This document shows positions 47,677 through 57,156 of a DNA stretch of 64,000 bases, piece after piece; the stretch's first letter is position 1; each line of letters opens with the position of its first letter. The DNA comes from Rhizophagus irregularis (lineage: Eukaryota; Glomeromycota; Glomeromycetes; Glomerales; Glomeraceae), in contig NC_089445.1 of assembly GCF_026210795.1 (NCBI RefSeq), positions 3,596,001 to 3,660,000 on the forward strand, written 5' to 3'. The notes under the pieces were generated by a model, which was not told the DNA's origin, did not search any database, and worked only from the letters and a program-made list of their open reading frames with translations. The position numbers and the translations under genes are program-made.

Positions 47677-48620
47677 AGTCAACTCCCTCTATAGTCACTC
47701 CCGTTATAGTCACATTCTACTATATAGTCACACCAGTTGAATGTTCAAAACACTTTATTATTAAAATCTATCCTATATAGTCACAATCTATCTATAGTCA
47801 CTATCACACCTATCCTCAAAAATCTTATATTAAAAAGAACCGTTTATAATCACAGTTACTATATAAAGAATATATTAAATAACTTGGCATCTAATAATCG
47901 TACAAAGATGTATCATAGCTTGTTAGAATTGTCTCACTGAGACGAATTGAATGGTGGTAGTTTTATCCTTTTCCGATCACTGGCTGACGAGTTGTTCAAC
48001 AAAATGTTAAACATCGGCATTATAATATTTCTTGATTTACGTTTACTACGCCATTTAACATTTTGCTAGATTTCTCGGTACCTAGTGATTGTAAAAAGAC
48101 GATTTATAGCTCGTTGGAATCGCCTCATCGAGACGAATCGAATGGTGGTAAGCTCATCTCTCTGTGATCAGATCAATATTGACGGAGTTATTACTTAAAA
48201 ACCATTTAATATTTTTTAATTTCGGAAATTGATCTAGTGATTGGATTTCGATGTATCTTATACCATTAGATTCGTCTCATCAAGGCAAATCGAATGGTAG
48301 TAAGATCGTCTTTCTAGGATCAATATTGACAGAGTTATTACACAAAAACCATTAAACTTTTTTAATTTCGGAAATTAATCTAGTGATTGGATTTCGACGT
48401 ATTTTATACCATTAGAACCGTCTCATCAAGACGAATCGAATGGCGGTATGATCATCTCTCTACGATTAATATTGGCCAAGTTACGATACAATAAAGTTTA
48501 AGTATAATTCTGGCTAAAATTATGTTAATTTTTGGCCAGAATTATGATATACAAATATAAGAAATTTTTTATATAGTCACATCTCTTTATAATCACCAAA
48601 TATTGAATTTTTGAAAATAC
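47677..48620. mobile_element. tandem-repeat non-autonomous DNA element, pogo-like left end
   Basis: The left end CAGTCAACTCCCTCTATAG follows a TA. TATAGTCAC words recur in the first 150 bp and again at about 48571 (tatatagtcacatctctttat). The interior has three to four tandem units of about 145-190 bp, each with gtctcatc.agacgaatcgaatggtggtaag-type sequence, at about 47925, 48117, 48273 and 48417. The right boundary is uncertain; the LINE begins shortly after. Confidence 0.5.
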
Positions 48621-48722
48621 TAATAGAAATTATTTTTGAAATTTTCGTTCGAAAATTTCTAAGTGCTCGTTCAAAATACTAATATTTCCACAGTTGCTTT
48701 CCTCTTTACTGAGCTTTATACT

Positions 48723-51116
48723 ATGACTTCACCTCCAGCTCCTTCTGTTATTAACCCGGATATTCCGCCACCACCGCGTCCTGTTACTTCTACTCCCTCT
48801 GGAGACCGACCTTTGTCTCCTACCAATACCGCTGGCGCTCCTAATAAACGTACACGTACTGTCTCGATGACGCGATGAATGTTGATATAACTTCGCCCTC
48901 AGCTCCTGCTCCCACCTTTACTTCTACCGTTCCTTCTGGTCTTCCTGTCAACAAAGTCCACGTGATTACTTCTCCTCAAAATATTACGCACTCCTGTTGA
49001 AACTGTTGACGCTTCTATCCATGCTCCCTCTAACACCAGTAATAAAGGCAAAGCTGTCATCTTTGATATCCCAGAACGACGACCATCTCTCGATGGCAAT
49101 GCTGCTGCTATCAAATCTGCACCCTCTCGTTATCATGCTGCGGCCTATCTACGCGACGCGCCTGACACGTTCAAAGCTAAATTCACCACCAATCGCTCTA
49201 TGTGTGACGAGGTGGATTGTTCACTCTCCCGTTATTCCTCTTATGGTGCTCGCGCACGATGCGATGGATCAGGCGATAACAAGAAAATCCTTGTCTTCTT
49301 TAATAATCATGATGATTATACCGATTGTATCACCTCTCCACGTGCCGATCTCCTCGATTTGGCCTTCAGTCATTACTTCCCTGCAGACGCCAAGCTCAGT
49401 GACGAGATGAAGTCCTTATTCGTCACTGATATCCCACTTTTCCTAACTGAGACTCAAGTCCGTCAGGCATTTTCCCGATATGGTACTGTAATCAAGTGCA
49501 AACTTACTTTTAGGAAACATTACTATAATGGACATATCCAGTTTTCCTCCGCGGATGCAGTTACCCAATTTAATGATATTTGGGCGATCATTTGCCTTGG
49601 TAATTCTTTACGTGTCTGCCCGGCATCTTTCTCGAAAACCCAACGCGACAGCCGTAGAGAACATGTCGCCATCCTTGCTGGCATCCCAAAGAATATTAAA
49701 GAAGCTGATCTGTTGGAAATTGCTACTCAAGTTAACGCTAAAGCCCTTAACGTTCCTCTATCTATCAGCTCCTACAAGCCTAAACCCTATGTATATTTGA
49801 ACTTCTCCTCGTTTGAATCTCTTGAAGCTGCCAAAAAAATGACCGTGGCTTTCCGCGGCAAAGGTTTAACTTGGCACCCTCCTAATGAAGCTCACACTTT
49901 ATGTCATATCTGTGGACGTTCGGGCTGCTCTCCTTCTGTATGTAGCCTTCGCCCCACACGAAAAGTGGACGATCGCCTTAACAAACTTTACTCTCGCTTC
50001 AATGCTGGCCCTAGACGTGGCCGTCAGGATTCACGACAATCACGTGACAATTCTAATTCCCGTTCAGGGACGATGATTTTTTGCGGCGGTATAAAGTAAA
50101 TTTTGTGTGTGATAAAAATAAATTTTGTGAAATTTTGTGATTTGGCCAGAATTATGCAAGGTTGGCCAACATTACTATTCGTAAATTCTGGTCAAATTTA
50201 GTGTCTGCCGGAATTATAATGATTTCAAATCCTAAATCAGGCCAAAAACTTGAAAATTATCAACATTTTTATAACCAAATTTTGTGATTTTCTGTGAAAT
50301 TCTGTGATCACAAAAAATCATCGTCCCTGTTCCCGTTCAAGATCACGTTCCAATTTTCGATCTCGCAATAATAATTCCTCTTCATCCCGCTCTAACAACA
50401 GCAATAATAAGTCTAACACTTTTCGTCCCAATACTCCTCGAAGTAGTAACCGGACTAACAATAATAATAATAATCCCAGGAACAATGGAAATTCTTCCGG
50501 ACCTACTCAACCTCTGCACAGACCTCATCCTATTATTTCTACAACACCTACTTTTTCATCTGACAATCCTGCCCCTACGCTTCCTCAACATATTATTGAT
50601 GAACTAAATGCACAGATTAAAGAGATCGCTAACACCCTCTATACTCTTGAGGAAACTGTCTCTTGGATGAATGATACTATCACGGCTCATGAGTATAGGC
50701 TATCTGAGCTGGAATCAATGATGAATTATGATGCCCCTGACGACTCTCAATTGTATTCGCCTCCAAATGATCATGACCAATATAATCATTCTTACAACAA
50801 TGGATGGGATGATGCTCCAACCCATGACATGAATTCTGGTTTCAATCTTCCTCCCCATACTTCCTCTTCTCTTATGGACGTTTCTCCTGATGCTTCCTTC
50901 TCAGCTTTGGATCCTAGCTCCATCCTATCAAAACGACATGTCCCCTTACCTGTTTCCCGACCTACTAATATCACCCCCGACGTTAACACTTTCCGTTTGC
51001 AATCAGAAATTTTTAATGTTACTACTACACAAAAGAATCTTTCTGCCCAACTTGGTTCGATTATGGAAAAATTGGACTCCTTCTCTCCTTCAAAACCCTC
51101 CCCTTCTAATGATTGA
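48723..51116 (+). pseudogene. LINE ORF1 (RRM-type nucleic-acid-binding protein), frameshifted and split by a MITE
   Basis: The ATG at 48723 starts a Pro/Ser-rich leader. Frame changes near 48875 and 48988 interrupt it, and the frame is then open from about 48990. Two RRM-like folds lie at about 49410-49830 (SLFVTDIPLFLTETQVRQAF, GHIQFSS, then HVAILAGIPKNIKEADLLE). A Cys/His knuckle (CHICGRSGCSPSVC) and an Arg/Ser/Asn-rich tail follow. The 265-bp hAT MITE at 50065-50329 splits the tail; MITE plus one duplication is 273 bp, so the frame resumes in phase and ends at 51116. In LINEs this protein binds the element RNA. GC content is higher than the flanking DNA. Confidence 0.75.
50057..50337. mobile_element. 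hAT MITE with 8-bp TSD TTCCCGTT inside LINE ORF1
   Basis: The element occupies 50065-50329 (265 bp), starting CAGGGACGATGATTTTTTG and ending with the perfect inverted copy (CAAAAAATCATCGTCCCTG). TTCCCGTT is duplicated at 50057-50064 and 50330-50337. CAGGG ends and an 8-bp duplication are textbook hAT. The interior has inverted TTTGTGATTT/AAATTTTGTG words and no coding capacity. Confidence 0.93.
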
Positions 51117-52200
51117 ACACCAATTTGTATCGGGTGTCTCACAGGGATTTCACCCCCCTGATAGTGCGATACCTAACTTTAATAGTCCTAATAATCCCCC
51201 TTCTCCTCCTTTTTCTTCTCCTCTTATTAACTTTGGACAAATTAATGTTAATGGATTATGTTCCCCTGTACGACAATTGCATTTGTTAAATTATTTCCTT
51301 CATTCTTCTTTTGGCGTTTTATCTTTAAATGATACTCGTCTTACTTCTTCTAGTGCTAAATTTATTTATCAAAATGAACATTCCCAACATAATTTTAAGT
51401 CCTATTGGGCTCCTTCCCCCTCTAATTCGCGACCACATGATGGTGTTGGTCTTTTACTTCGCCATCCTTTACACAAACATGTTCAGAAGATTGATCCCTG
51501 GAAAGGTCGTCTTTTAAAATTAGATCTTTTTTTTCATCAGACAAAAATTTCTATTATCTCTGTTTATATTCCTCCTTACCACTCTATTCATTATAAAGAA
51601 CGTGATGCTATTCTTGTTCAACTTAATTTATGGCTTGATAAAGCCCGTTCCAATAATTATCATGTAGTTATCCTTGGTGATTTTAATGCAGATGAAATTT
51701 CACATTCACATCTTCCTCAACATCATTTAAAAATTTTACGATCACTCTCTTCTCGATATTTTACGGATCACCAATCCCTTCTTTCCTCAATTTCAGGTCC
51801 TAGTCCTACCTTTTATCATCAAAATGGTTCTTCAAGACTTGATTATATCTGGTCATCCCCTGGATTTCCTGCTCCCGGTCTTTTCTCTCAAGTTGCAACT
51901 TGTCCTAAGCTGAATGATAATCAATTTACTGATCATTGTGTACTTATAACGGCCTTTGATTTTAGCTCATATTTCGCTATTTTATCCAAAGCTCGATTAA
52001 AGCAGAAAAGCGAACAACGCACCATCTTTCTTTACAAAAATTTGAAAGATGACACTTGGGACAAATTTTCCAATGAAGTAAACTCACGTCTTGATTTATA
52101 CTTGACCACACACCACCCTTCAGTATCTTCACTTTCAGCTCTTTCATTGGACAAACTTTGGCACGCTCTTAAACGTTCTATTCTTGGTGGTGCCATTGTC
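51109..52200 (+). pseudogene. LINE ORF2, AP-endonuclease part, 3' truncated
   Basis: The ATG at 51109 overlaps the ORF1 stop by 8 bases. The endonuclease/exonuclease/phosphatase domain shows GQINVNGLC, LSLNDTRL (Asp where Glu is usual), SVYIPPYHS, VILGDFNADE, SRLDYIW and FTDHCVL. The reverse transcriptase region, expected next, is missing. After LWHALKRSILGGA (about 52190) the frame runs into unrelated GC-rich sequence and stops at 52350. The endonuclease would nick target DNA; this copy lacks the polymerase and is dead. The break lies at or near the left border of the Polinton-type element. Confidence 0.75.
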
Positions 52201-52696
52201 GTCGGTCTGGATGTGGGTCTCGCTACCGCTCACCCACCTCGGACTCACGTCCTCGCAGTACCTACTTGGGCCTTAATGGCCCTGGAATCCCCATATATCC
52301 ACCACAATCTGGGACAACATCTGGAACAAATATATATACCAAATAACTAGAAAAAAATAGAAAAGGAAGCAATAACGGATATAGTGAGAGGGTTGTCCCG
52401 GATGTGGCAGATGTGGCAGATGTTTCAGAAAAATTATGAGAGGACATCCCCCCAGAAAAAGTTTTATTTTTACCCCCCAGATCCGCCACATCCGGAACAT
52501 CTGGAACAAGTCAGGATTCCGTCTAATAATCTGTTGGAGGCAGTGAGATAGCAAACCAGGTAAGTTAGCAGGTAAGCCCCTAGAAGGTCTATAGAGCCAG
52601 TAAGACCAACCCCGTCCTGCCCCCGTCAGAAAAAATAAGTAATTGAACAATGGGTATTGAGAATAGAGCATAACAAGATAAGTTTAGAAGGTAGTA
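52200..52696. other. probable left terminal region of the Polinton-type element
   Basis: Non-coding, GC-richer sequence lies between the LINE break and the first element gene. The word acatctggaacaa occurs at about 52316 and 52497, and ccggatgtggcagatgtggc (52397-52416) is inverted as gccacatccgg at about 52484-52494, so a hairpin with a loop of about 70 bp is possible. Polintons carry terminal inverted repeats of 0.1-1 kb, but the other end is outside the window, so the exact border cannot be shown. Confidence 0.4.
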
Positions 52697-53017
52697 CTAA
52701 TCCGTCTTCCTCTTTTTTGCCTCCTTAAGGCATTTATCAATACACTGTTTACACGCATCATCAGAATCTAAGATTTTCTGTCCAAGTTTTTTGCATTGCC
52801 GATTGTAAGCAGTCTGCTGTCTCTTAGCAGCGGTTTCTTTCTTTTTCTCCTTAGTCTTCTTCTTGATCATCCAGTCTATTCCAGTAAAAGTATTCTTATG
52901 CATACCACAAATTGTGCAGTCACCATGCAGCCGGTAACGCCCATTTGTAGTCATATCTTGTATTTCACTAGCCGTTTCAGTTTCCTTCTTGCACTTTAGG
53001 CAGTAAAAACGTGTCAT
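52697..53017 (-). CDS. zinc-ribbon protein (DUF5679-like)
   Basis: 106 aa. C6xxC9 and C34xxC37, with YCLKCKKETE and TTNGRYRLHGDCTICG, match the small zinc-ribbon family (DUF5679-like) common in large DNA viruses and their relatives. A basic Lys-rich tail with three more Cys (about 80-95) follows. It is transcribed divergently from the integrase with about 44 bp between start codons. The role is unknown; nucleic-acid binding is plausible. Confidence 0.6.
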   Translation of the reverse strand: MTRFYCLKCKKETETASEIQDMTTNGRYRLHGDCTICGMHKNTFTGIDWMIKKKTKEKKKETAAKRQQTAYNRQCKKLGQKILDSDDACKQCIDKCLKEAKKRKTD

Positions 53018-53061
53018 TTTAAGATTTGAAGTCTAAAACCATTCCTTTAATTTGTTGTAAT

Positions 53062-54153
53062 ATGTCACACTTAGAGAATTACTATAAGTACTACAATCTC
53101 TCCGGAGTACCAGCACGAATTCTAAAAGGTGAAGAGCACTACAACCTATACAAAAAGCCCCTAAAGGAAAAGTCAACAGAACGCCCAAAGGTAATTGTAT
53201 GGAAACCAAATGCAACACATCAGGCAGATCTTGCAGAAATGCCAGTTGACCCCAAAGGATTCCACTATTTTCTCGTAGTGGTGGAAGTTGCAGGAAAGAG
53301 AGTTGATGCAGAACCCCTAAAGGATAAGACTGCAAATAGAGTTCTAAACGGGTTTGTCAAAATCTACAGAAGAAATCGTATTAAGCCACCAACACACAGA
53401 CTGGAGACAGACTCCGGATCAGAATTCACTAACGACCAGGTACGTGATTTTTTCCTGAACAGCCTAGGGGTAATGATGAGGTTCGGAGAGCCAGGAAGGC
53501 ATAAACAGCAATCTTATGCTGAAAGAGCTATCCAAGCCATCCAAGAACCCCTTCTTAAACGAATGGTAGCACAGGAGTTGAAAACCGGGGTGACATCCGT
53601 GGAATGGTCAGAAGATTTCCATAATATAGTGAGTAAAGTAAATGAACTCTGGCAGAGAAATCCCCCAGACATTCCGACAGGATCACCCAAAGTGTCAAAA
53701 AAGACGGATCTCCTCTCTGAAGGAGCACGTGTCAGAGTCAAGTTAGATGAACCTATCTCAGTACTCGGTAATAAACTTCACGGAAAATTCCGTACAGGAG
53801 ACATAAGATGGAACCCAAACATTCGTGTAATCAAAAAAATGATACTCTCACCCGAACAGCCTCCTACATATCTCCTTAATGGACCACATGGTCGATTAGG
53901 TGTATCCAGATGTGCATATACCCGAAAGGAATTGCAAGTAGTTCCTATTAATGAAAAGCCTCCACCTGACTCTGTGATAAGAGGACAACCTGAAAGATTT
54001 ATTCCTGAGCAGATACTTCGGCATCGCATTAGAAAAGGTCAAGACCAGTATTTGGTTAAGTGGGAGCGCTATCCAGACACTGAGGCTACTTGGGAACCTG
54101 CTGACCGGTTGAAGGAGGATGTCCCTGACTTAATTCGCAAATTTTGGGAATAA
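53062..54153 (+). CDS. Polinton-type integrase with C-terminal chromodomain
   Basis: 363 aa from the ATG at 53062. An in-frame ATG at 53026 would leave only 8 bp to the divergent gene, so the later start is preferred. The rve fold has D56 (THQADLAEM), D117 (LETDSGSEFTN) and E154 (QQSYAERAIQ), i.e. an intact D,D-36-E triad. The C-terminal 50 residues are a chromodomain (RHRIRKGQDQYLVKWERYPD then TEATWEPADRL). Polinton integrases insert the element with 6-bp target duplications; the chromodomain is expected to read histone marks and bias target choice. It is complete and apparently functional. Closest look-alikes outside Polintons are Ty3/chromovirus integrases, but no reverse transcriptase is near. 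Confidence 0.85.
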   Translation: MSHLENYYKYYNLSGVPARILKGEEHYNLYKKPLKEKSTERPKVIVWKPNATHQADLAEMPVDPKGFHYFLVVVEVAGKRVDAEPLKDKTANRVLNGFVKIYRRNRIKPPTHRLETDSGSEFTNDQVRDFFLNSLGVMMRFGEPGRHKQQSYAERAIQAIQEPLLKRMVAQELKTGVTSVEWSEDFHNIVSKVNELWQRNPPDIPTGSPKVSKKTDLLSEGARVRVKLDEPISVLGNKLHGKFRTGDIRWNPNIRVIKKMILSPEQPPTYLLNGPHGRLGVSRCAYTRKELQVVPINEKPPPDSVIRGQPERFIPEQILRHRIRKGQDQYLVKWERYPDTEATWEPADRLKEDVPDLIRKFWE

Positions 54154-54179
54154 AAAAAAAATAGAAGAATTAAAGGGTC

Positions 54180-54920
54180 TTATTTTTTATCCCCTCGATT
54201 AGCATCAGGAACTATCGGGATAAAAACATTCTTCCCATCACAGGTAAAGGCTATATGTTCACGTGATTCATGGACATCATAATTGTAACGTTTCAGACAC
54301 GTTCGGCTTAACCCAATTTCCCTATGCTTGTAACCACTTAAGACTGCAAGGTCCTCAGTGATAGCATAATCAGGGGTAAGTTTGATTGTCACTCCCTTTA
54401 CCATGCCGAATGTCCTACCTGTTCCTGAAGCACCAGATATGTTATATGTAATACTCTTGTCAATATCCAACCCTAATTCCTCAGCAGCTTCTCTCTGAAT
54501 AAAAGACGCATTAGCACAAGTGTCTGCTAAACACTGAATTGCTATTCCATTAACCTCCCCATCCAGTGCTAAAAGATCTTTAGTATTCTCTAAACGAGCT
54601 ATGTCAATATCCATAGGATCATCTACCCTGATATCCTCTTCTTGTTCCTCCTCAACTAGGTCCTCCGGAATCTCTGTGACTTTTCTAGCAGACAATAACT
54701 CCTCCTGAAGAATCTCACGGAGTAATTTCCTAAAGTCTGCAGACCTTAACAGGCTTAATAAATCATTCTTAGTAACAGCTTTTGCAGGTGTAAACTTACT
54801 ACCAGTAACTTTCACAGGAATCTTAACAGGGGTTGCTTTGCCTTTCAATGGCACACTAGAAGAGCTAACTGCTGTCTTATTTGGGGACGACTTAAGAAGT
54901 TTTGAGATACTCGAACCTAC
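54180..54920 (-). CDS. retropepsin-like aspartic protease, read by -1 frameshift from Gag
   Basis: The frame is open from the slippery site at 54920-54926 to a stop at 54180 (about 246 codons) and has no good ATG before the domain. A linker rich in Lys/Ser/Pro is followed by the protease: GIAIQCLADTCANASFIQRE holds the catalytic Asp in a DTC context instead of DTG. A flap-like ISGASGTGRTFGMVKG and the LSRTCLKRYNYDVHE stretch resemble the closing hydrophobic-Gly part of retropepsins. A substitution at the Gly after D-T is unusual and could reduce activity. In retroelements this enzyme dimerises and cleaves Gag. It is on the strand opposite to the integrase, tail to tail with 26 bp between stops. 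Confidence 0.7.
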   Translation of the reverse strand, partial: VGSSISKLLKSSPNKTAVSSSSVPLKGKATPVKIPVKVTGSKFTPAKAVTKNDLLSLLRSADFRKLLREILQEELLSARKVTEIPEDLVEEEQEEDIRVDDPMDIDIARLENTKDLLALDGEVNGIAIQCLADTCANASFIQREAAEELGLDIDKSITYNISGASGTGRTFGMVKGVTIKLTPDYAITEDLAVLSGYKHREIGLSRTCLKRYNYDVHESREHIAFTCDGKNVFIPIVPDANRGDKK

Positions 54921-56346
54921 TTTTTTTTTGACCCAACACGAACCATATAGACATCACCATCTTTTTCTCTCAATTCTACCTTTTCACCAAAACTCGCAGT
55001 ATCAATGTCCATAGCATCATCATTAAGATCGAGGTTTCTCATTGCTCGGGCCAAATCCAGATCATCACGTCTATCTTTAGCCTTCTGAAGTTGTTTTGTA
55101 AGTATTTTAGACGTCCCACGTTTATATCCCATAATAAGATCAATAGCATTTTGATGATCATCCAAAGTCCACTCAGGAGCATCAGGGTCATCACCAACAT
55201 CATGATCTACATAACCATCATCCCAATCAGGATCCTGAGGATCCTGAACAACACGTCTCTGTGGTTTTGGTCGAACAGGTTTAATCTGCTGTCTATAGAC
55301 TGGTGGATTACGAACTGGCCGAGCCTGTAATTGTTTAAATTGCACCTGAAAATTCTTGGTAAGTTCGTCAGCTTGAGCCTTAAGTAACTCTTGTAATTGT
55401 TCTTGAGTAACCCCAGATGACTTTGATGTCAGTACGACAGGTTCCTGTTTTCCTAATGGAGGTTGAGTTACATCACTGTAATCTGCTTGAAGTCGTCGAT
55501 TTCTATCTTGTAACCCCAAGCGCATTTCAGCCCTTCTCCGTTCTAAATTTCTCAGATGTTTAACCAAGTCATCAGGATTAAGATTACTAAACCTTTCTGC
55601 TTCAAAAATATTATCAGCCGAAAGACCTCTAAAGAACTGGTCGATAATAAGATCATCAGTTAGTTTTAGTAATTTTCCAGCTCTCTTTACAGTTCTATAA
55701 AATGCATCGACTGGCTCATTTTCCTGATAAAGACTGTTAAAACGGATACGTTTCTTTTCATCTAAAATAGTTGGGAATTGTGTTCTAAGCCAATAAAGCG
55801 CCTGGTTAGGTTTAATACCTGGAAAAACTATAGGATGATTATTAGCAGCAGCAACACCAGCATCTGCAGTAGCTGGAGCAACTCTATCTGTCGGACGAGC
55901 ACCAGCTCTTCCCAAGCTTTATCTCCACCTATTAAATCATGGGTAGGAATAAATGTTGCTCTAATAGTTGCTAATGCATTATTTATATCTCTTGAATAGA
56001 TTTGTGCTTCAGACCCATTTACATAGGTACCTGCATTTGGTCCTCCTGCACCTTCTGGTATTACTAATGCTACAAAAGCAGCTAAATTAGCTCCACCAGC
56101 TGAATTAATACTAGAAAGTTCCCAATTTTTTCCTGTAATTTCTCGATCAAACCATTCAGCCGCTTCACCAGCCATGCAGCTTCTAAGTATACCCATAGCT
56201 CTTTTCCAAGACTCTGGTGGCCCTCCAGCAGCGTATGGGTTAAGATTGATAGTATCAAGATAACCCATATAAAGCCTAACAAATGTATCAATATCATCAG
56301 TAGCTTTACCCTCAAAAATTGGCAATCCTATCGCAGTGGTAGCCAT
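54917..56346 (-). CDS. retrotransposon-type Gag protein, with one internal frame break
   Basis: The ATG at 56346 opens the capsid-like N-terminal half: GLPIFEGKATDDIDTFVRLY, ERWKRAM-like PESWKRAMGILRSC and GEAAEWFDREITGKNW, the pattern of the retrotransposon Gag (PF03732-type) fold. The frame must shift by -1 near 55900 to continue as ARPTDRVAPATADAG, QALYWLRTQFPTILDEKKR and AFYRTVKRAGKLL..FFRGL. The latter is the rest of the Gag fold. A Pro/Arg/Gln-rich linker and an acidic region follow to the stop at 54917. No CCHC knuckle is visible. The unshifted frame instead runs 30 codons into Leu/Ile low complexity. No slippery heptamer is seen there, so this break is probably a mutation. Confidence 0.7.
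54920..54926 (-). promoter_or_regulatory. -1 ribosomal frameshift site A_AAA_AAG
   Basis: In the Gag frame the last codons are TCA AAA AAA AAG TAG. The heptamer A AAA AAG is directly followed by the Gag stop, and a -1 slip continues into the protease frame (AAA AAA GTA GGT). This is a canonical X_XXY_YYZ shift site. No strong downstream stem-loop or pseudoknot is obvious by eye. Loss of one A in the nine-A run would give the same frame effect, so a mutation or sequencing error must be considered. Confidence 0.6.
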
Positions 56347-57125
56347 ATCGTCTCTAGTGGATTGTTTAATATAGGTGGAGGAGGGTTCAATTGTCTAATT
56401 CGAAACCATTGTACCTGAATTCTAAGAGCAGCTATCTGTTGGAAAAGTCTATTCCTAAGTCTCCCTAATGTCTGAATCCCAAAACGCACCCTATTATTAG
56501 CATGTGCTAGCTGTACATTAACCTGTCCAAGTTGTGCATTAGCCAATACAAGTTGTCCTCCAGTCCGAGTAGCCCTCAGCCGCCAATGATTTAAAAGGAT
56601 ATTACCACGATTCACAGCATTTTGAGCCTCATTACGATCCCTTACTGCTTGAGTATAATCTGCTTGTAATACATTACGTTCATGTCGTGCCTGATTACGT
56701 TCACCTATAGCCCGTCGACGAAGCTCTACCATAGTATCATAATCTCTTTGCAGGTTATGGTTTTCTTCTATAAAATTATCATTGGCAGCACGTATAATAA
56801 CTAATTGACGTTCTAAATTAGTAAACGTTTCATCAAATGCATTTATCTTACCTTGTGCAAAAACTAACAAATCTTTTGTAATACCAAGTTCTTCATGTTT
56901 TGCTTTACAGCGATACATTAATATATTAATAATATGTTTGATTTGATTATTTGCCTCCTGTATCTCTGAATCAACAGTTAAACGACCCCTGGTAGTCAAT
57001 AAATTTGCATGAGCCTTTAGTATTCTAACTAATTCATCATCGTCTTCTTCATTAGCCAAGTGTGCAGGAGGCGGTCCAGTAGGTTCTGAAGGAGTATAAA
57101 CTGGAATTGGTGTTGATGTCGACAT
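56328..57125 (-). CDS. coiled-coil protein upstream of Gag
   Basis: 265 aa from the ATG at 57125. A short Pro/Thr leader is followed by about 200 residues of coiled coil (NLERQLVIIRAANDNFIEEN, RNQARHERNVLQADYTQAVR). The last 19 bases overlap the Gag ATG in another frame (ATATGG), so reinitiation or a -1 shift could couple the two proteins. The position immediately before Gag suggests a structural or assembly partner; this is inference. The start codon is 31 bp from the divergent ATPase start, implying a bidirectional promoter. Confidence 0.65.
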   Translation of the reverse strand: MSTSTPIPVYTPSEPTGPPPAHLANEEDDDELVRILKAHANLLTTRGRLTVDSEIQEANNQIKHIINILMYRCKAKHEELGITKDLLVFAQGKINAFDETFTNLERQLVIIRAANDNFIEENHNLQRDYDTMVELRRRAIGERNQARHERNVLQADYTQAVRDRNEAQNAVNRGNILLNHWRLRATRTGGQLVLANAQLGQVNVQLAHANNRVRFGIQTLGRLRNRLFQQIAALRIQVQWFRIRQLNPPPPILNNPLETIWLPLR

Positions 57126-57156
57126 AGTATTTAAACTAAGTTAGAATAAAATTCAA
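57126..57156. promoter_or_regulatory. 31-bp bidirectional promoter between coiled-coil and ATPase genes
   Basis: Only 31 bp of AT-rich sequence (agtatttaaactaagttag.. type) separate the two divergent ATGs, so both transcripts must start here or within the opposite gene. No defined promoter motif was identified. Confidence 0.4.

Noticed and set aside
49528-50076. Other plus-strand frames within LINE ORF1
   Set aside because: Out-of-frame shadows of the RRM-containing ORF1.
50890-51108. Upstream extension of LINE ORF2
   Set aside because: Overlaps ORF1 in another frame and has no endonuclease similarity; the ATG at 51109 overlapping the ORF1 stop is more likely.
54180-56346. Independent Ty3-type retrotransposon nested in the Polinton
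   Set aside because: No LTRs, reverse transcriptase or RNase H are seen around Gag-protease, and no flanking duplication was found; kept only as an alternative to test.
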